Shown one piece after another: positions 18,247 to 26,113 of a DNA stretch of 46,698 nt (its first letter is position 1; each line of letters starts with the position of its first letter). A program made the translations under genes and the position numbers. The DNA comes from Clostridium thailandense (GTDB lineage: Bacteria; Bacillota; Clostridia; Clostridiales; Clostridiaceae): contig NZ_JAEEGC010000061.1 in the NCBI RefSeq assembly GCF_019207025.1, positions 1 to 46,698 on the forward strand, given 5' to 3'. The notes under the pieces were generated by a model that was given only the letters and a program-made list of their open reading frames with translations, made no database searches and was not told where the DNA came from.

Positions 18247-19482
18247 ATGAATTCAAGAGAAAGAGTTTTAAGCTCACTGAACCATAGGGAGCCAGATGGT
18301 TTAGCAGTTGATTTGGGATCTAATCCTAGTTCAGGTATATCAGCCATAGCTCACAGCAGGCTTGTAAATAAGCTTGAATTAAAAAATAGAAAAACTAAAG
18401 TATTTGATGTAGTACAGCAAGTGGCTCAACCAGAGATGGAATTAGTAGATGCTTTAAATCTTGATGTATTAGATATTGGGCGGGTATTCAATGTAAACGA
18501 TACAGATTGGTATGATTTTACCCTTTATGATGGAACAGTAGTGCAATATCCAACATGGTTTAAGCCAGATCGTCATCCAGATGGTTCTTATACATGTTCT
18601 AAACATGGCAAAATAATTGCTAAGATGCCATATGGTGCAACGTTTTTTGATCAAACGGTTTTTCCTTATATAGATGGTTATCCAGAAAACTACAAAGATT
18701 TAAGTGAGGCAATGAATGTGGTTTTGTGGCAGGCTTTAGTTCACAGCCCATGGGATCACGCAGCTGAAGATAACTTTTGGGAAGTTCTTAGAGAAAGAAC
18801 CCTTGAACTAAGAAAAAATACAGACAAGGCCCTAATGATAACTTGTGGCTGCAATCTTTTTGAATGGGGAACCTTTTTAAGGAAAATAGATAATTTCTTA
18901 ATGGATATTTTACTTGAACCTGAAGAAATAGAAAAATTAGTGGAAGCACTTATGGAAAAACATTTAGCTTCATTAAAAAATGTATGTGAAGCTGTAGGTG
19001 ATATAGTTGATATTATAAGATTTGGAGATGATCTTGGAATGGATAGCGGTCCTTTTATGGCTCCAGATTTATATAGAAAACTTTTTAAACCTCATCATAC
19101 AATACTTAATGCTTATGTGCATAAGCACAGTAATATGAAAACTTTTCTTCATTCCTGTGGTTCTATATATAAGGTAATACCAGATTTAATAGAAGCTGGA
19201 TACGATATTATAAATCCAGTTCAAACAGTTGCAAAAGACATGGAGCCAGAAAGATTGAAAAAAGAATTTGGCAAAGACATAACCTTTTGGGGTGGTGGAT
19301 GTGATACAAGAAAAATTTTAAATCATGCAAAGCCAGAAGAAATAAAGGATCATGTAAGAAGAAACATAGAGATATTAGCACCTGGGGGAGGATTCATATT
19401 CAATCCTGTTCATAATATTATGCCAGATGTTCCACCAGAAAATGTAATCGCCATGTTTGAGGCTGTAAACGAGTATAGATAG
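18247..19482 (+). CDS. UroD-fold corrinoid methyltransferase (demethylase component A, module 2)
   Basis: This 411-residue member of the UroD/MtaA superfamily is about 65 residues longer than the copy at 9607, mainly through N-terminal and central insertions. It starts M-N-S-R-E-R-V-L, as corrinoid-linked members do. Zinc ligands are predicted at His302-Ser-Cys304 and Cys352, in G-G-G-C-D-T rather than the F-C-G-G of module 1. ATG 18247 follows GAGGTG. It is paired with its own corrinoid protein 29 bases downstream and with a second sugar importer. The divergence from module 1 alongside nearly matching corrinoid proteins suggests the two differ in sugar or methyl position. Confidence 0.85.
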   Translation: MNSRERVLSSLNHREPDGLAVDLGSNPSSGISAIAHSRLVNKLELKNRKTKVFDVVQQVAQPEMELVDALNLDVLDIGRVFNVNDTDWYDFTLYDGTVVQYPTWFKPDRHPDGSYTCSKHGKIIAKMPYGATFFDQTVFPYIDGYPENYKDLSEAMNVVLWQALVHSPWDHAAEDNFWEVLRERTLELRKNTDKALMITCGCNLFEWGTFLRKIDNFLMDILLEPEEIEKLVEALMEKHLASLKNVCEAVGDIVDIIRFGDDLGMDSGPFMAPDLYRKLFKPHHTILNAYVHKHSNMKTFLHSCGSIYKVIPDLIEAGYDIINPVQTVAKDMEPERLKKEFGKDITFWGGGCDTRKILNHAKPEEIKDHVRRNIEILAPGGGFIFNPVHNIMPDVPPENVIAMFEAVNEYR

Positions 19483-19511
19483 AATTAAGTGATATTTAGG
19501 AGGAAATAGAA

Positions 19512-20165
19512 ATGGATTTAAAAGAACTTTCGCTTATGGTTGAAAAAGGAAACTTTAAAAAGGTAAAAGAACTTGTGCTGCAAGGAATTGAAGAAAAATT
19601 AGATCCAGCAGCTATCCTTAATGAGGGCATGATTTCAGCTATGGCTGAAGTAGGGACAAAATTTAAGAATGGCGAAATATTTGTGCCGGAAATGCTTATT
19701 GCAGCAAGAGCGATGAGTGCAGGTCTTCAAGTTTTAGAGCCAATTTTAGCTGAAACAGGAATTAAGCCTATTGGAAAAGCAGTTATAGGAACAGTAAGAG
19801 CGGATTTGCATGACATAGGAAAAAACCTTGTAAAAATGATGTTAAAGGGTGCTGGTATTGAAGTATATGATTTAGGTATAGATGTGCCATCAGAAGAATT
19901 TCTTAAAAAGGCCAAGGAAATAAATGCAGATATAGTCGTTATATCAGCATTACTTACAACGACAATGCCACATATAAAGGAAGTAGTGAATTTATTCAAT
20001 CAATCAGGTAATAGAGAAAATTACTACATTATGATTGGAGGAGCTCCTGTAACAAGCGAATTTGCAGAAGAAGTAGGAGCAGACTTATATACTCCGGATG
20101 CAGCTACAGCAGCGGAAAAAGCCAGGGAATATTTAATTTCAGATTTGAAAATCAAGTCTATATAG
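19512..20165 (+). CDS. Corrinoid protein of demethylase module 2
   Basis: This is a 217-residue B12-binding carrier very similar to the one at 11128 over its whole length, including the start M-D-L-K-E-L-S-L, the helical cap, and D-L-H-D-I-G-K-N with cobalt ligand His100. RBS AGGAGGAA precedes ATG 19512. No methyl-THF methyltransferase follows it, so it probably uses the one encoded at 11830. The high similarity suggests a recent duplication or ongoing conversion. Confidence 0.95.
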   Translation: MDLKELSLMVEKGNFKKVKELVLQGIEEKLDPAAILNEGMISAMAEVGTKFKNGEIFVPEMLIAARAMSAGLQVLEPILAETGIKPIGKAVIGTVRADLHDIGKNLVKMMLKGAGIEVYDLGIDVPSEEFLKKAKEINADIVVISALLTTTMPHIKEVVNLFNQSGNRENYYIMIGGAPVTSEFAEEVGADLYTPDAATAAEKAREYLISDLKIKSI

Positions 20166-20207
20166 GTATCTGGAGGAAATAAAATTATTATATACACACC
20201 CACAGAC

Positions 20208-20332
20208 GATATTTAACTTATATGGCTGGATACATTGGCATTCTTACGGCATTATAAATATCTTTGGTTTCAGCGAAGTATTTAATGTGCTTTTAAGAAT
20301 GTCAATACATCCCTGCGTATAAGTTAAATATC
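20208..20332. repeat. Long imperfect palindrome, 125 bases, MITE-like
   Basis: The first 39 bases are nearly the reverse complement of the last 39 (outer arms GATATTTAACTTATA and TATAAGTTAAATATC), and an inner pair (GCATTATAAATATC, GTATTTAATGTGC) extends the hairpin. Seven-base direct repeats GGTATCT lie outside it at 20165-20171 and 20340-20346. An orphan-looking AGGAGG-type site (TGGAGGAAAT, 20171-20180) precedes it without a start codon. It separates the corrinoid-protein gene from the permease gene and may be an inserted non-autonomous element acting as a mRNA hairpin. Confidence 0.65.
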
Positions 20333-20369
20333 TAGCTTGGGTATCTATTAAATGGGAGTGTGATCTAAC

Positions 20370-21371
20370 TTGAATTTTGAAGTAGCAAAAAATGAAAATG
20401 TAAAAACGAAGAAAAGCTTTATTTCCAGCCTACTAAAAAGAAGTGATATAAGTGTAATAATTGCAACGTTATTTTTGATATTGGTATTTGCAATTACTAC
20501 AGAAAGTTTCCTGTCATCATATAATATATTTAATGTATCTAGAACCGCTTCTTTATACCTGTTTGTAGCCCTTGGACAAGCTATAGTAATTATAATAGGC
20601 GGTATGAATATTGCTCTTGGAGCCATAGGAGGAATATGTGTTGTAGCCTTTGGTTATAGTGTGCAGGTACTTGGAATGCCCAGTTGGGCGGCAGTTATAG
20701 TTGCAATTTTAGTTGGAGGAATTTGTGGATTATTAAATGGATTCGTTGTAGTTAAACTTAAACTAAATTCCTTTGTTGTAACGCTTGCTAGTTCTTTTAT
20801 TTTTACAGGTTTAGTTAATGGTATCTCTAAAGGTTATCCATATACGAAGATACCAACATCTTTTACCACCATTGGAAGAGAAGGTTTTTTAGGTATGCCT
20901 TATCTGTTCTGGCTTATGATAGTGACACTGATTATAGTATGGTATGTATTTAAGTACACAGTAATTGGAAGACAAATACTAGTTACTGGTGGTAATGAAG
21001 TTGCAGCACGTATGTCAGGGATAAAGACAAATAATATTATTTTATTATGTCATGTTTTATCAGGAGTATTTGCTGGATTAGCTGGAGTTTTATGGATTTC
21101 TAGATTAGGTTCAGCGCCACCTTCTACAGGAGGGGACTGGATGATATTCTCCTTTGCAGTAGCAATAATAGGTGGAACAGCACTTTCAGGTGGAGAGATT
21201 ACTGCACTTGGCTTGTTTGCAGCTTCATTTATGATAGCACTTATCAATAACGGTTTAATTATGATGAATGTAAATGTTTACTTCGAGCAGACATTCCTTG
21301 GAATCATCATAATGCTTGCCATATTTTTTGAGAGCTTCAGGCTTAAGTTTAACTCATATAAAAAAATTTAA
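20370..21371 (+). CDS. Sugar ABC transporter permease, second importer (RbsC-like)
   Basis: This 333-residue BPD_transp_2 permease has multiple hydrophobic segments, G-G-M-N-I-A-L-G-A-I (variant of the usual D-L-S-V-G-S), G-R-Q-I-L-V-T-G-G-N-E-V-A-A-R-M-S-G-I in the ATPase-contact loop and I-I-G-G-T-A-L-S-G-G-E. The start is TTG 20370, about 11 bases behind GGGAG, and no ATG is available before conserved sequence. It is the only permease of this importer, so it presumably forms a homodimer. The gene order permease, binding protein, ATPase differs from the first importer. Confidence 0.9.
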   Translation: MNFEVAKNENVKTKKSFISSLLKRSDISVIIATLFLILVFAITTESFLSSYNIFNVSRTASLYLFVALGQAIVIIIGGMNIALGAIGGICVVAFGYSVQVLGMPSWAAVIVAILVGGICGLLNGFVVVKLKLNSFVVTLASSFIFTGLVNGISKGYPYTKIPTSFTTIGREGFLGMPYLFWLMIVTLIIVWYVFKYTVIGRQILVTGGNEVAARMSGIKTNNIILLCHVLSGVFAGLAGVLWISRLGSAPPSTGGDWMIFSFAVAIIGGTALSGGEITALGLFAASFMIALINNGLIMMNVNVYFEQTFLGIIIMLAIFFESFRLKFNSYKKI

Positions 21372-21384
21372 GGGAGGGTCATTA

Positions 21385-22434
21385 ATGAATAAGAAAAATC
21401 TATCAAAAGTCATTGCTACTATTGCAACTACTGTATTTTTGGGAGCTACTCTTACAGGTTGCGGCAGTACAGCAAAAGAGAACTCTGAAGGGAGCAATAA
21501 AACTGACTTAAAAATAGCATGGTATGCGTCTGCACCTCATCCATATTTTGAAGATGTAAAAAAAGGTGTTGAAGGCTTTCAAAAGGAAACTGGAATTACA
21601 GTTACTGAGCAAATCGGTCCGGATTGGAAGCAGGAAAGTGAAAGTCAAAACATAGAAGCGCTTGCAGCTAAAGGAATTAAATATTTTGCAATATATCCAA
21701 GCGATCCTGCATCAGCTAATGGGTTAATAGATGAACTTGATTCAAAGGGAATAAATGTAATTAATTTTGGAGCCTCCACTACAGAGCCTACAAAGGCTAA
21801 ATTTTATGTTGGCACCGATGTCAAGCAAGCAGCAATGGATGCTACTGAAAAATTAATTAGCCTAATGGGAGATAAAGGAAACATAATAAATGTTCTCGAA
21901 GTACTTGAAGATGCAAATACAAAACTCAGAAAAGAAGGAGTAGAAGAAGCTGTTAAAAAGCATCCAAATGTGAAAATTATTCAAGAAATTTCAGGTATGA
22001 AGAGTAATGAAGAGGCAGTCCAAAAGATTCAAGATTCAGTAGCTGCAAATATTGATAAGGTTGATGGAATCATTGCAACAGGAGATACAACCAGCGTAGG
22101 TATAGCTCAGGTAATGGCAGACATTAAAAAGAAGGGCAATACAAGAACTATACACACTATAGGAATAGATACAGACCCAATAGTAATAAAGGCAATCCAA
22201 GATGGGTATATGGATGCAACAGTTTCTCAAAATCCATATGGACATGGGTACTTGTCTTGTACGCTTCTTAAGTATCTTTCTGCAGGGTGGAAACCTAAGG
22301 CTGGGCAATATAGAGTAGATACAGGAACAGTTATTGTTACTAAAGCTAACGCCACTAACTATCAAGATGAGTTAACCAAGAAAACTGCGGAGATAAAAGC
22401 AAATTTAGAGACAAAATATTTAGAAAAAAAATAA
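21385..22434 (+). CDS. Sugar ABC transporter substrate-binding lipoprotein, second importer
   Basis: This 349-residue type 1 periplasmic-binding lipoprotein has a signal peptide ending in lipobox L-T-G-C (about residue 25). The mature part begins with I-A-W-Y-A-S-A-P-H-P-Y-F and carries I-Y-P-S-D-P-A-S-A-N and I-I-A-T-G-D-T-T-S-V-G, which are RbsB-like strands and turns. The start ATG 21385 follows GGGAGGG; an in-frame start at 21316 lies within the permease gene and is rejected. It shows little similarity to the first binding protein beyond the fold, so the two importers probably recognise different sugars or glycosides. Confidence 0.92.
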   Translation: MNKKNLSKVIATIATTVFLGATLTGCGSTAKENSEGSNKTDLKIAWYASAPHPYFEDVKKGVEGFQKETGITVTEQIGPDWKQESESQNIEALAAKGIKYFAIYPSDPASANGLIDELDSKGINVINFGASTTEPTKAKFYVGTDVKQAAMDATEKLISLMGDKGNIINVLEVLEDANTKLRKEGVEEAVKKHPNVKIIQEISGMKSNEEAVQKIQDSVAANIDKVDGIIATGDTTSVGIAQVMADIKKKGNTRTIHTIGIDTDPIVIKAIQDGYMDATVSQNPYGHGYLSCTLLKYLSAGWKPKAGQYRVDTGTVIVTKANATNYQDELTKKTAEIKANLETKYLEKK

Positions 22435-22495
22435 TAGACTATAGATGACCAAGCAGATATTTAATTTATACTACAAGAATTATTGGATATATTTT

Positions 22496-22723
22496 TAGAG
22501 AACAATTGACAGAGGACAGAGGACAATGAAGGAGAGTTTTCTTCCTTATGTCAGAAAACTAATTTGTTTTTTAGGCTCGTTTTGCTAATGCAAAACGTCG
22601 CTTACTCAGAGGATACTCGTGGAAAACAATAAAACAGTAGTTTTTTAAAATTAAAGATTTTTTGTAGAGAAACGGAGAAAAATCCTCCTTCACTGTCCTA
22701 TGTCAATTGTCCTCTGTCCTCTA
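22496..22723. repeat. Palindromic element with GGACAATTGACAGAGGACA-type ends, copy 1
   Basis: The left end (22496-22540) carries ACAATTGACAGAGGACAGAG and the right end (22690-22723) carries its approximate reverse complement, TCACTGTCCTATGTCAATTG. The 150-base middle is AT-rich and non-coding. A compact relative lies at 38073-38157. It sits between the binding-protein and ATPase genes of one importer, so it is transcribed within an operon. It looks like a non-autonomous mobile repeat. Confidence 0.75.
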
Positions 22724-22776
22724 AATATTTGCAGCATCTATAATTATAAAATTTTTCATATATAAGGAGATTGAAT

Positions 22777-24285
22777 ATGTTAGAGCTAAAAGGTATTGTT
22801 AAAGAGTTTCCTGGCGTAAAGGCGCTAGATAATGTATCTTTAACCTTTAAGGAAGGCGAAATTCACGCTCTGCTAGGAGAAAATGGTGCAGGAAAAAGTA
22901 CTCTTATTAAGATAATATGTGGAATATATAAAGCAGATAAAGGTAAGATGTTTTTAAATGGGAAAGAGCTTAATTTTCGGAACTATAGAGATGCTATAGA
23001 TAATGAGATCAGTATTGTTCAGCAGGAAATTCAAGTTATACCAGAGAGCAGTATTGGTGAGAATATAATGCTTGATAAATTGAATTGGTATTCTAAATCC
23101 GGGAAAATTAATTGGAATGCAATCAATGCAGATTCTAAAAAATATTTAGAAATGGTTGGGTTAAATATAGATCCGAGGGACAAGATCAGACCACTTAGCG
23201 CCGCTCATAAGCAACTCATTCAAATAGCTAAGGCATTAGCATCAAATGCTAAAGTGCTGCTTTTAGATGAGCCTACTTCTTCCCTTACAAATCATGAGGC
23301 GTCAAAATTGTTTGAAATAGTTAACAAATTAAAAAATGAAGGCGTTGCACTTATTTTTGTATCTCACAAACTAGAAGAAGTACTTGAAATATGTGATAAA
23401 GTTTCAGTTTTAAGGGATGGCAAGTATATAGGTACAGAAGATTGTAAAAATCTTTCTAAACAACAAATTATTAAGATGATGATTGGAAGAGAAACAAAAG
23501 ACATTTATATGGGTAAGCTTGATGTAGATAAGAGTAAAAAAGTGCTTGAAGTAAAGAATTTATATCAAGAAGGTACATTCGCAAATCTTAATTTTGAACT
23601 ATATAAAGGTGAAATATTAGGGTTTTACGGACTGGTTGGCTCCGGAAGAACTGAATTAGCTAAAATACTTATTGGTGAAGATAAGAAATATTCTGGAGAA
23701 ATATTTATAAATGGCGAGAAAGCTAAAATATCATCAATGGCAGATAGCTTGTATAAATACAAGTTGGGATATGTTTCGGAAAACAGAAAAGAAGAAGGTC
23801 TTATACTTAGTAGTACAGTGAAAACTAATATAGGTATTACTATATGGAGACTAATTGTAAATAAATTTTTAAAAATGGTCAACTTAACCAAAGAAAAAGA
23901 TGAAGCACAGAAGATGGTAAATGCTTTAAAAATTAAAGTAACAGGTGTTCATGATGAAGTTGGCAAGCTAAGTGGAGGAAACCAACAAAAGGTTAGTTTA
24001 GCAAAATGGCTTTCAGCAGGTTGTGATATTTTGATAATTGATGAGCCTACTGTTGGAGTTGATATTGGTGCAAAAGAGGCAATACATCAAATAATATGGG
24101 ATTTAGCAAAGATTGAAGGCAAATCAATAATATTAATCTCCTCCGATATGCCAGAGCTTTGCAAATTATCTAGAAGGACATTAGTATTTAAAAACTTTTG
24201 TGTATCTGGTACTTGTGAGGGGATAAATGATAGAGAATACAGCTATGATGAGTTAAGCACTATGATTGGAACTCATTTGGCTTGA
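22777..24285 (+). CDS. Sugar ABC transporter ATPase, two-domain, second importer
   Basis: This is a 502-residue tandem ATPase of the RbsA/MglA type. The first domain has Walker A G-E-N-G-A-G-K-S-T and Walker B L-L-L-D-E-P-T. The second has the degenerate loop G-L-V-G-S-G-R-T-E-L, signature L-S-G-G-N-Q-Q-K and I-I-D-E-P-T-V-G-V-D. ATG 22777 lies 7 bases after AAGGAG; the TTG at 22771 is less likely. A repeat element separates it from its binding-protein gene, but the order and strand show it belongs to the same importer. Confidence 0.94.
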   Translation: MLELKGIVKEFPGVKALDNVSLTFKEGEIHALLGENGAGKSTLIKIICGIYKADKGKMFLNGKELNFRNYRDAIDNEISIVQQEIQVIPESSIGENIMLDKLNWYSKSGKINWNAINADSKKYLEMVGLNIDPRDKIRPLSAAHKQLIQIAKALASNAKVLLLDEPTSSLTNHEASKLFEIVNKLKNEGVALIFVSHKLEEVLEICDKVSVLRDGKYIGTEDCKNLSKQQIIKMMIGRETKDIYMGKLDVDKSKKVLEVKNLYQEGTFANLNFELYKGEILGFYGLVGSGRTELAKILIGEDKKYSGEIFINGEKAKISSMADSLYKYKLGYVSENRKEEGLILSSTVKTNIGITIWRLIVNKFLKMVNLTKEKDEAQKMVNALKIKVTGVHDEVGKLSGGNQQKVSLAKWLSAGCDILIIDEPTVGVDIGAKEAIHQIIWDLAKIEGKSIILISSDMPELCKLSRRTLVFKNFCVSGTCEGINDREYSYDELSTMIGTHLA

Positions 24286-24314
24286 TTTATTTTTATAAGA
24301 ATTGAGGTGATAGC

Positions 24315-24638
24315 ATGAAAAGATACGGTTCGGTTATAAAACTGCATCCTAACATGGTTGAAAGATATAAAGAACTTCATAGTGCAGTCTGGCCAGAAAT
24401 ACTGGCCATGATAAAAGAATGTAATATACGTAATTATTCAATATACTATAAAGATTTATATCTTTTTAGCTACTATGAATATATTGGCATGGACTACGAG
24501 GAAGATATGAAAAAGATGGCTTCTGACCCTACTACAAAAGAATGGTGGAAACTTACAGACCCTTGCCAAAACCCTCTTGAAACAAGAACAGAAGACGAAT
24601 GGTGGGCATCGATGGAAGAGGTTTTCCATATGGATTAA
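24315..24638 (+). CDS. L-rhamnose/L-fucose mutarotase family protein (RhaM/DUF718), copy 2
   Basis: This is a 107-residue paralogue of the protein at 10705, with the same Tyr and His in R-Y-K-E-L-H-S-A-V-W-P-E, the N-Y-S-I-Y-Y-K-D stretch, the W-W pair and the ending M-E-E-V-F-H-M-D. GAGGTGA precedes ATG 24315. Each demethylase and importer set therefore carries its own mutarotase. This fits either two substrates or separate regulation of the same step. Confidence 0.93.
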   Translation: MKRYGSVIKLHPNMVERYKELHSAVWPEILAMIKECNIRNYSIYYKDLYLFSYYEYIGMDYEEDMKKMASDPTTKEWWKLTDPCQNPLETRTEDEWWASMEEVFHMD

Positions 24639-24668
24639 CACTACATATAATTCCAGGAGGCGGACATC

Positions 24669-25757
24669 ATGATAACCAATAAAATTGCAAACACCATTTC
24701 AAAGTTGGCTAATTTTGCCCATGAAATTTCAGAAGGTAATCTTGATGTTAAAAAGATTGAAGTTTATTCAAAAGATGAAACATCTGTCCTTGCCAATGCC
24801 TTTAATAAAATGGTGGGTAGCTTAAGAGCATTAATAGGAGAAATATCATCAAGCAGCAAAGAAGTGTCCCAATCTTCCGTTTTGCTTATGGTAAATTCAG
24901 AACAGAATGCAAAAGCAATTGAATTAATTGCCGCCGGCATAAATCAAGTTTCCGTAGGTGCAACGGATCAGACTCATTCTTGTGAAAAGACTGTTATCGT
25001 AGTAAGTGAGCTATATGAAAACAATAAAAATATTGATGGAGATGCCCAAAAGGTTCTAGAAACCGCTGAGTCTGCCATGAAAGCTGCATATGTTGGTAAT
25101 GAAAATATGGAAATATTAGTTAATGAAATAAAGGTAATTGAAGATAAAATTATCGAGACTCAAAGTGTTTCTGAAAAATTGATTGCAGAGTCCACAAACA
25201 TAGCAAGGATACTTGAGCACATTATCAATATTTCATCTCAAACTGATTTGTTAGCGCTAAATGCTGCAATAGAAGCTGCAAGGGCAGGAGAATATGGAAT
25301 AGGCTTTACTGTTGTAGCTGACGAGATTAGGAAACTTGCTGAAGACTCAGCAAGAGCAGCTAAATCCATAACAGCGATTTCAAAAGAGATTCGGAACAAT
25401 TCTCAAGCTTTATCAGATAGTATGACACTTGGTGTGAATGAAGTAAAAGAAGGCATATCCATAGTTGGAATTGCACGGAATTCATTTGATGAAATAATGA
25501 AGGCAAATTCAAAGGTTGATTTACAGATAAAAAATATAAGTAAAGAAATTAAAGACATGGTTGAAAATATAGCAACTGTGGAAGAAATGAGTAAAATCAT
25601 ATTAAGTTCTGCAACTCAATGTTTAGATGTAAGTAGGAATGTTGGATGTACAGTGGAAGAACAGCTTGCTAGCATAGAAGAAGTAAGCTCTTCAGCGGCA
25701 TTACTTTCTGGCATGGCAGAGGATCTTAATAACTCAATCAGTTCTTTCAACATCTGA
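24669..25757 (+). CDS. Short chemotaxis-type signalling protein without membrane segments
   Basis: This 362-residue protein starts directly inside a HAMP-like sequence ([18 protein letters not shown], about 8-60) and continues into a methyl-accepting signalling coiled coil with the tip motif [17 protein letters not shown] and downstream [13 protein letters not shown]. There is no transmembrane or sensor domain, and none is encoded just upstream, because the mutarotase ends 30 bases before. ATG 24669 has a good AGGAGG site. It is therefore a cytoplasmic receptor by design or a naturally truncated one. It may sense through partner receptors such as the one at 12790. Confidence 0.88.
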   Translation: MITNKIANTISKLANFAHEISEGNLDVKKIEVYSKDETSVLANAFNKMVGSLRALIGEISSSSKEVSQSSVLLMVNSEQNAKAIELIAAGINQVSVGATDQTHSCEKTVIVVSELYENNKNIDGDAQKVLETAESAMKAAYVGNENMEILVNEIKVIEDKIIETQSVSEKLIAESTNIARILEHIINISSQTDLLALNAAIEAARAGEYGIGFTVVADEIRKLAEDSARAAKSITAISKEIRNNSQALSDSMTLGVNEVKEGISIVGIARNSFDEIMKANSKVDLQIKNISKEIKDMVENIATVEEMSKIILSSATQCLDVSRNVGCTVEEQLASIEEVSSSAALLSGMAEDLNNSISSFNI

Positions 25758-25820
25758 TTTTACTTTAAAAAAACTAAGACATGATGACATTCTACAGAGA
25801 GTTAACCTTCTGTGGTTCTT

Positions 25821-26086
25821 CTCTATATAAATAAACACACCAGAAAGTAGACTTATGCGCAGGTATATGTTTCCAAAGCTGAAGGCATATATAAAAACTT
25901 TTTAATCAATGTTAGTGAAGTATTTTAGAAAATCTTAGGACTTCTGATATGTTTGAGGTACGAGTTTATCAGATGTTCTTAGATTTTCAAAATGCTAAGC
26001 TTTAGATTGATAAAAAGTTTTTATAGTGCTGAAGCTTGAAAACATATACCGGAGTATAAGTCTACTTTCGTCCGTGGTTATCTATA
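25821..26086. repeat. Very long imperfect palindrome, about 265 bases
   Basis: The left half, with AGAAAGTAGACTTAT (25852-25866) and GGTATATGTTT, is mirrored by the right half, with AAACATATACC and ATAAGTCTACTTTC (26055-26069). Internal segments (ACTTTTTAATCAAT near 25907, GATTGATAAAAAGT near 26006) also pair. The whole would fold into one long hairpin. It lies between converging genes and could act as terminator for both. The same end sequence reappears at 46660, so this is a repeat family. Confidence 0.75.
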
Positions 26087-26113
26087 GTGCAAAAGTCCTA
26101 TTTTTTATTGAAT

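Noticed and set aside
9607..19482. Uroporphyrinogen decarboxylase (HemE) of haem synthesis
   Set aside because: The HemE N-terminal substrate motif is absent, no hem genes are nearby, and each copy lies beside a corrinoid protein gene. The His-x-Cys...Cys zinc pattern fits methyltransferases.
22496..22723. CRISPR array
   Set aside because: The repeated GGACA units are parts of two inverted arms, not regularly spaced direct repeats, and no cas genes are present.
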